Positions 58,163 through 64,000 of a stretch of DNA of 64,000 nucleotides are shown piece after piece. The position numbers and the translations under genes were made by a program. The notes beneath the pieces were generated by a model. That model made no database searches. It was not told the origin of the DNA and was given only the letters and a program-made list of their open reading frames with translations. Position 1 is the first letter of the stretch. Every line of letters starts with the position of its first letter. The stretch comes from Parasitella parasitica. Taxonomy: Eukaryota > Mucoromycota > Mucoromycetes > Mucorales > Mucoraceae. The DNA is taken from positions 65,978 through 129,977 of the forward strand of contig MU619262.1 in the NCBI GenBank assembly GCA_025201805.1, written 5' to 3'.

Positions 58163-58728
58163 TAACATAGCAAGGGGTGATTATACAGATACTGCGTATA
58201 TAGCAACGCAAAATTACGTGATTTGGAAGCTCCCTCTGTTGCTTTAGTAGCAAAGTATTTGATATACACTCGTTTTATGTTTACGGGATCGTTTAAATAT
58301 ATTAATTTCTAAACTTACCATTTTATAAACATAGTCCTAATACAAACACAACCTTACATTACATGAAAGCAGTGACTTGGAGGCAATCTCAAATTTATAG
58401 TAGAATGGAATAGTAAGATTAGGAATATCACTAAAACAGATATACATATGATCATCACTTTTATTTGTAATGCATTTCCAGCTACCGTATCATGCATACA
58501 AAGGTTTCAGGCAAAAGAATCATCATTGTTTTGAAAATCTGCATGGCTTTTTTGTGGCTATTTTGATATACTACCAAATGGTATGAGAAGCATCCAGTAC
58601 ATGTCGGCGATCATTTTTGTTGGCAGTGTACTAATGATATTCCTTTTGGCTCTACAAGCCATAATTTTGTAGTATATTATACATTTCATAAAGTATCCTA
58701 AAAAAGAGCTTATGTCTTCAAATTCACT
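58163..58728. other. AT-rich intergenic
   Basis: No features recognised. Confidence 0.5.
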
Positions 58729-59470
58729 TTACAGTATGCATTGAGGAAGCACCATCTGATCAATTAATGATGGACAAAGATCTAAACCAATAATTTGATC
58801 AGTTAATACATGTCTTGTATTATATGCATTTCTAAAATCGTTGGAGCTTTGTATTAACTTCCTAATATCATTGAATACTATGTCTCTACGTACGTCTAGA
58901 GAATAATTCAAGATTCAATGAAACGATATGATTCTTGGCATTGAATGGCAAAACGCTGAAACTATGAAAATCAAAGTCGGTTACATCTCCTTGCTTTTTC
59001 ATGTCGATCATTTATCACAGCCCAAAAGTGAACCATAAACATAACTTGTACAATACTTCCATTCGCACTTTTTCCGAAACAACTGTATCAACTACTGGTC
59101 AAATTGACATAAAAGTTCTATTTTAAACATTCAAGAAAACAATTAACTGGTTGTTGAATAGATACTCAAAAACGACGCCTTAGCTATCTTTCAACTGACT
59201 TATGAATTGTTCATTGGCTTCCAACTGTAGTTCATTTTGGTATAGCAGCTGCAATAAAAAAGTGCTTTTCGTGTAGTGACATTCACAATCTTTCTTTTCT
59301 TGACGTTTCTTGAATCTCTTACATTCATATTCATAATTATTGTGTGAAAGGTCGCTCACGCCTGGGAACTCCACTTTTGACCGAACTTTGGTGCGACACA
59401 TATTTGTGTCGAAGGGGGAATAATTGAGAAATACAAAAATTTTGCATATAGCCCAAGCTTTTTTGCACAC
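58729..59470 (-). pseudogene. Probable decayed gene (frameshifted coding-like fragments)
   Basis: Read on the minus strand: a 96-codon frame (to 59180) containing DTNMCRTKVRSKVEFPGVSD, KRFKKRQEKKDCECHYTKST and QNELQLEANEQFISQLKDS. Then VDTVVSEKVRMEVLYKLCLW (about 59090), MKKQGDVTDFDFHSFSVLPF then NAKNHIVSLNLELFSRRT (about 58891-59005). Then, shifted by one frame, LDVRRDIVFNDIRKLIQSSN, DFRNAYNTRHVLTDQIIGLD, LCPSLIDQMVLPQCIL to the stop at 58729. The shift near 58895-58905 has no splice sites. I do not recognise the family. Alternative: a real gene whose introns I did not resolve. Confidence 0.35.
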
Positions 59471-59505
59471 CTTCCTTCACGAGACCAAAATTTTATAGAT
59501 TAGCA

Positions 59506-60120
59506 ATGGTTGATAGACAAGGGGCTCTATGTGAACAGTTTCATCTTTCGCATGTTTATTCAATGTCTCTTAACAAATCTTTTAAAACACTATCCAGGAA
59601 TACAGTCTTTCCTTGTCCAGTAAGTTGTATTTTGCTTTTTTGTAATCATTGATACTATACCTGGAAAAAACCATTTTCTTTTCCTGTTTAGCCATATCAC
59701 TTGAGTATTGACATATTTAACAACCTTATGGAGAATAGTAGCTTTGTAGGGCAATTTGCAATTTCAACATTGTAAGCCAATCCCAAAATACCTTCGAAGG
59801 ACGCCAAAACAACTTTTGATCAAACCTGAATAAATGATGTTAATGTGAACTTAAATGTTTAAGAAAAACCAAACTTCCGCGAAAAAAAAAACTGATCTAA
59901 AGACTTCATTGTTGGCGACTGTATCAACAGTAGGACAGCTGGAGAAGATGCAATAACAAGAAATATGCTACCACAAATCCAAAGCATTTGTCGGCACAAG
60001 GATAGCGCCCGAGTCTCCTCTCGCTCAAGTTCAGTTCTCAGCAGATGCCAGCTTGTTCAGTTTTTTTCTAAGCATCAGATTATAGAGAATAAATTTTCCA
60101 TCATTAAAAGAATTAAATAA
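59506..60120 (+). CDS. Hypothetical three-exon gene of unknown function
   Basis: Not recognised. ATG at 59506 opens MVDRQGALCEQFHLSHVYSM then SLNKSFKTLSRNTVFPCP. A GTAAGT donor (59620) and TTTAG acceptor join PYHLSIDIFNNLMENSSFVG then QFAIST. A second GTAAGC donor (59772) and CAACAG acceptor (59931) lead to RTAGEDAITRNMLPQIQSIC, RHKDSARVSSRSSSVLSRCQ and a stop at 60120. About 130 residues; all junctions keep frame with consensus sites, so it may be expressed, but no domain is visible and the low G+C neighbourhood contains relics. Could be a decayed copy. Confidence 0.4.
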
Positions 60121-60723
60121 ACCAGGAACTCTCCATTTGATGCTGTAAAAATAAAACTAACTGTTTGTTCATATTAGCATAAAATGTTAAAATCGTTGCT
60201 TGTCAAATATTACCAAAACCCAAATGGTGGGATGTTGTTAAAGTAAAAGTAAGTAATATTATGAGCAATGGGAAAAGAGAGGTATGAATGTATTATGATA
60301 TTATATAGATCAGAGATTGTACTCGTGTGGTAAGTAATAACTAGTAATTGACTGTCCTCAAATCACTGGTGACAAAATACCGTGTACCTCATAAGGAAGA
60401 TCCAAGGAATAAAGATATGATAAGTTTAACATGTAAGGATGTTATGTAAGGCTTTTAAAATAGCCTCAACCATCAAAAATAGATGAATAAAAAGTTAAAT
60501 TTCTTACTCTGATCTAATTGTGATAAAAAAACCAATATGTAGCTTTATGTCTATAAATGGACGACACCAGGATGTTTTCTTAACGACCAAACAGATCGGT
60601 GATAACGAATGATTGAAAATTTATTTCATTATACAGTATTTATCAGGGTTATTATAGAGTTTTTCTACACATCTGGGATAGCATATAAAACTCAAATTGT
60701 AGTTATTGTTGGTTTAAGGAGCA
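60121..60723. other. AT-rich intergenic
   Basis: 3' flank of the SAP-kinase gene. No feature recognised. Confidence 0.5.
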
Positions 60724-62874
60724 TTAGTTGAGATACTTTGACAATACATCGACAACATGATTCATCGATGGTCTCTAAAAGGACAGTCGTCGAAAAAGTA
60801 TGCAATATTAGCTGATTAGAGTAAAAAACAGCATCAATTAATGGACTATACGTACAAATATAGAGTCTGACTCCCACATTTCCATGATTAACACCAAAAG
60901 TTGTTGAGGGTAAATTTTACTCAGTTTACCTAGTGGCGGTCTTATCTTATCGTCCCTTACAGCAGCATATAAGGCGTGCTCTGTTAAATCTGTTGTTTGA
61001 TATATATAATTATTAATGTTTTACATAATGCAATCGCTTTCTATGTCAAAGTACCTTGATAGGGATATCCATCCTCTCCCCAGGTCAAAATTTCCCAAAA
61101 TATGAGTCCACAGGCATATACCTAATAATGTGAAATTCAGCACAACTAGATGAAAGTCGTGATTAAAACCAACCTACATCAACCTACAATAAAATAAGTT
61201 AGTTTCCAGTTACGCCGTACATGTGTTGGGGGTTTGATATTTACTTTTTCTGAATAACATGGATCGGTTGACCAATACTCTGGAGCTAAGAATATGATAA
61301 GTTGTTGGCTCGTTGGAACAAATTCCAGCACGTAAAAAACAAATATATATACCTTGCCTAAGTAAACAAATGTTAGAAAATGTAAAATGTATTTTGCATT
61401 TGTAGGCAGTTCTTACCAATTTGGGGTTCCACAATGCGTGTGCATCATTATATTTGCTTTTGGGCGTATTCTAGCAAGCCCAAAATCATTCACTTTGGCT
61501 CTATCATCCCCTGAAATCTACAAAACTGTTATTCAATCTGTGATTTACAAAGAAACGTAATAGCACAAACCAAAATATTCATTGATTTCAAGTCCTAACA
61601 AAGTGAGTCATTTAGCTCTCGTTAAAAATTATGTATACAAAATATACAGTTTCTTACTCTATGTATGATGGACGGTCTGATGAATGATATATACAAGTAT
61701 TACTAAACTGTTGAGTTACAATATTTCAAATATAAATTTATATACCTTCTTGTGTGCAGATATGACACTCCCAGCGCTATATCATACATATACATGATCT
61801 ACATTTTGCTTTTGTGAATATCTACTGTTTGTTATTTGAAAAAAGAAACCTATGTATTACCAGTTGAGAAAAGTTGGGTTTTTTGTAGCATCTAATAACG
61901 TCAAACAAATCTCCCTTCGCACATAATTCAGTGATAATACACAAGTGTTGAGGGTGCGTGCACACGCCAATAAAGCGAATAACATTTTCATGTCGCAATT
62001 GCCTAGTATAAGGTATGACTATATATCTCTTTTTTTGATAAAAAATATTACAGTTTTGTCCTGTACTCACTTTAAAACGTTGATCTCGTGTCTAATCTCA
62101 TCAAGATCCACTTGGTTGAAATGTGTTAATCGCAATTCTCCTACCGCAACAGTTTTCTGATAAATCACATTTAATAAGCTCATAAGGCGCACACAATTAC
62201 AATTAAACACTCACTCCTTTATATATGCCTAACGATGCCGAAAAATTTTAGTATATATGTCAAATATATTGTTTATATAAACTATTTACCAGCATAACAA
62301 TCTTTAAACCCTCCACTTCCCAGTTTTTTCCCAATATCTAATGCATCAAATGGAATGTCAAAATCAGGGTTCTTGTCGTCCAAAAACAACATTGATAAAT
62401 CTCGAGAGTTTAATTCTAGTCGTTGCTGAGGAGGCAGGGTGGAAGACGAGTCTGGCAGTAGCTCTAATGCTGTATATAGCCTTGGTGTAGAAGGTGCAGG
62501 TACCAATCGAACGTTTTCTTTCTGTGAATGACAAATGTTTGAGAAGATGAATCTTGTCAGTGTCAAATACATGTATCCCTACCCAACTAAGCAAATCATC
62601 AATTAATTCTGTTTTTGCTCCCTCAGTTTTTAAGCCTAAAAGTACTATAGTTTAATATTCGTTTTCATGAACAATAGTCATGTTTATACCTCTTTCCTGA
62701 CAGTACTCAATAATATCTGCTAGCATTAATTTGTCCAGCGAATCTCGGTCAATCATCTGCAATTGAAGATACCGTTTGTCAATCATTCCACAAGGAACGT
62801 CAGTTGTAAATCATTAGTGTGCGTATTACCTCTAAAGATGGATCAACATGTCTGTTTAAAGTCTCGAATATCAT
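60724..62874 (-). CDS. SAP-motif protein kinase, TKL-like, with WNK-like lysine position
   Basis: Predicted Ser/Thr kinase of about 379 residues from about 17 exons. N-terminus: MIFETLNRHVDPSLEMIDRD, then LDKLMLADIIEYCQERGLKT and EGAKTELIDDLLSW, which fits a SAP motif (residues about 18-55). Kinase domain: LDIGKKLGSGGFKDCYAG (glycine loop, Lys at about 128), KTVAVGELRL (Gly at about 143 where kinases carry the VAIK Lys), EIRHEINVLKQLRHENVIRF (alpha-C Glu), SIIHRDLKSMNIL (HRD, Asp about 238), KVNDFGLARI (DFG, Asp about 256), HCGTPNWQAPEYW (APE), VDVYACGLIFWEILT, and RPSMNHVVDVL. All other catalytic residues are intact. Micro-exons: 14 bases (62215-62228), 5 bases (61353-61357), 6 bases (61178-61183). 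Family placement as TKL is from the loop and APE motifs. Confidence 0.82.
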
Positions 62875-63232
62875 TAAATTTGAAAAAGAAGCAAAATGGA
62901 GAAAAGACAGAAAGCATGTATCTTAAATGGCTTGCCATCAGCTGATAAAGGGTTCCCTGGCCGAGATACATCAAGATGGTGACACACCATGTGATTGCAT
63001 GATGATCCGTCCAGCCACAACTCACATATATTAAATGTTACCATGTAGAAGAGCCAATCTTTATTTTATCAAGCAAGCAGCAGCAACAACAGAAATAGCA
63101 ATAATTATTATATATGTAGTAGAAATAGTAGAATTCTTAGATGTAATTGTTGGATCTTGTCTTCTAAGCACTCAAAAATAGAAATGGAATTAGGCTCCTC
63201 GCTCTCCAAGATAAACTGTAGTATAAATGTAT
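62875..63232. other. Intergenic between two minus-strand genes
   Basis: Upstream of the SAP-kinase start. A minus-strand frame reading MVTFNICELWLDGSSCNHMV (63041-62873) looks faintly coding. It overlaps the kinase start out of frame and was not joined to it. Confidence 0.4.
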
Positions 63233-64000
63233 TTACCTGTTATAAGCAGGCTCCTTGGCATGCAGTGTTTTCCAACTGTTACTAACAAAAAGTGTGTTGC
63301 TTTTCAAGCTGGACACAATCCAATCTCCAACAGTAAGACCACCAAATAAAGGTAAAACACCAGCACCTTGCTTTCTCCCAAAAGTAACAAACATGGCATC
63401 TGGAATCTTTTTGTATTCGGCCGTTGGTTTTTTCTTTTTGACAGCAATCTGCACAATATTCTCAACTACAACGGGCGCATGTGCACCGATACGATAAGCC
63501 AACTTGGTTTCGTTGAAATCAGCAGCATCCCCTAAAACAAACACATTGGGTAAACCAGCATGGTCTACTTGGAATGTCTTCTTGACCTTGATGTAACCAT
63601 TTGTGTTTACAATCTCGGCACCGAGGGAAGAGTTCTTTAACCAAGCTGTCTCAGGACGATTACCAAAAGCCAGCAACACAAGATCCACATTTTCAATCAT
63701 CTGTCCCTTGTTTGTTTTAACGATACCTGCTTCAGGGATGTAAAAATGTTCCTTGAGATCACTGGGTAAATTGACAGTATCGTTAAAGATGGTATCGATT
63801 TTGTTCTTTTGTGCCAAACTCAACAAGTTTTTTCGTAATTTAGCATTGGGGCTGCTCGCTTCGTCCAAAAAGTTATCCTTGCCATGTACAATTGTGATTT
63901 TCTTCTCAGCATAAACATCACGGATCTCACCGGCCAATTCGATACCAACAGGACCACCACCAACAATCACAATAGAGTTTGCAGATTTGACACTGGCACG
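63233..64000 (-). CDS. FSP1/AIFM2-like FAD-dependent oxidoreductase (5' end outside window)
   Basis: Partial; the N-terminus with the FAD motif lies beyond 64000. The visible 255 residues begin RASVKSANSIVIVGGGPVGI then ELAGEIRDVYAEKKITIVHG, the NAD(P)H-binding Rossmann motif of class I pyridine-nucleotide oxidoreductases. VLLAFGNRPETAWLKNSSLG, GYIKVKKTFQVDHAGLPNVF and VLGDAADFNETKLAYRIGAH (second FAD motif with GDA) follow. The end VTFGRKQGAGVLPLFGGLTV, GDWIVSSLKSNTLFV and KTLHAKEPAYNR is typical of the AMID/FSP1 family, which reduce quinones with NAD(P)H and in animals guard membranes against lipid peroxidation. Single exon in view. A final intron could lie at AACAG/GTAAAT, but the ORF stop at 63233 is simpler. 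Confidence 0.88.
   Translation of the reverse strand, partial: RASVKSANSIVIVGGGPVGIELAGEIRDVYAEKKITIVHGKDNFLDEASSPNAKLRKNLLSLAQKNKIDTIFNDTVNLPSDLKEHFYIPEAGIVKTNKGQMIENVDLVLLAFGNRPETAWLKNSSLGAEIVNTNGYIKVKKTFQVDHAGLPNVFVLGDAADFNETKLAYRIGAHAPVVVENIVQIAVKKKKPTAEYKKIPDAMFVTFGRKQGAGVLPLFGGLTVGDWIVSSLKSNTLFVSNSWKTLHAKEPAYNR

Overview
The window is nuclear DNA from a filamentous fungus, most likely Mucoromycota and probably Mucorales. The DNA is AT-rich with many short GT-AG introns of about 45-200 bases. Gene content fits this placement: GDP-L-fucose synthase (fucose is typical of mucoralean cell walls), TMEM18, an ELMO-domain protein, a P58IPK-type J protein, a copper-fist factor and a CipC-like stress protein. 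The placement rests on gene content and style; no rRNA or marker gene is present. All exon joins were made by eye from splice motifs, reading frame and remembered family motifs.

Layout. 0.6-10 kb: 3-methyladenine DNA glycosylase (-), Doa4/USP8-type deubiquitinase (+), V-ATPase proteolipid c (+), an acidic polyQ protein (+) and a copper-fist regulator (-). 10.4-13.7 kb: GDP-L-fucose synthase (-) and an acidic nuclear-type protein (-). 13.7-20.1 kb: a gene-poor stretch with broken, coding-like fragments. 20.1-29.7 kb: APSES/KilA-N factor (-), UIM/UBZ ubiquitin-binding protein (-), ELMO protein (+), RWD protein (-), VPS33 (+). 29.9-37.5 kb: two-finger GATA factor with an AreA-type N-terminus (+) and an adenylation-carrier-reductase enzyme (+). 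37.7-46.9 kb: DNAJC3/P58IPK (-), TMEM18 (+), secreted CAP/PR-1 protein (+), alpha/beta hydrolase (-), amino-acid permease (-), CipC-like protein (+). 46.9-49.8 kb: gene-poor. 49.8-57.4 kb: small coiled-coil protein (+), PP4 catalytic subunit (+), TTC39/IML2 protein (-), DH-PH RhoGEF (-). 57.4-60.7 kb: doubtful small genes and relics. 60.7-64 kb: SAP-domain protein kinase (-) and an FSP1/AIFM2-like oxidoreductase cut by the window edge (-).

This is a mixed housekeeping and regulatory region, not an operon or obvious cluster. Several genes touch vacuole and endosome function (V-ATPase c, VPS33, Doa4-like deubiquitinase) or nutrient regulation (copper-fist, GATA/AreA, permease), but nothing in the sequence shows they act together. 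Four pairs are divergent across 136-221 bases and probably share promoters.

The most unusual object is the kinase at 60.7-62.9 kb. It joins a SAP-like motif to a TKL-like kinase domain. It lacks the usual beta-3 lysine but has a lysine in the glycine loop exactly where WNK kinases carry theirs. It is built from about 17 exons, including micro-exons of 5 and 6 bases. Other points of interest are a 14-base micro-exon in the copper-fist zinc module, a GC-AG intron in TMEM18, a start codon split by an intron, two A46-47 tracts just upstream of start codons, and a poly-cysteine N-terminus on the RhoGEF.
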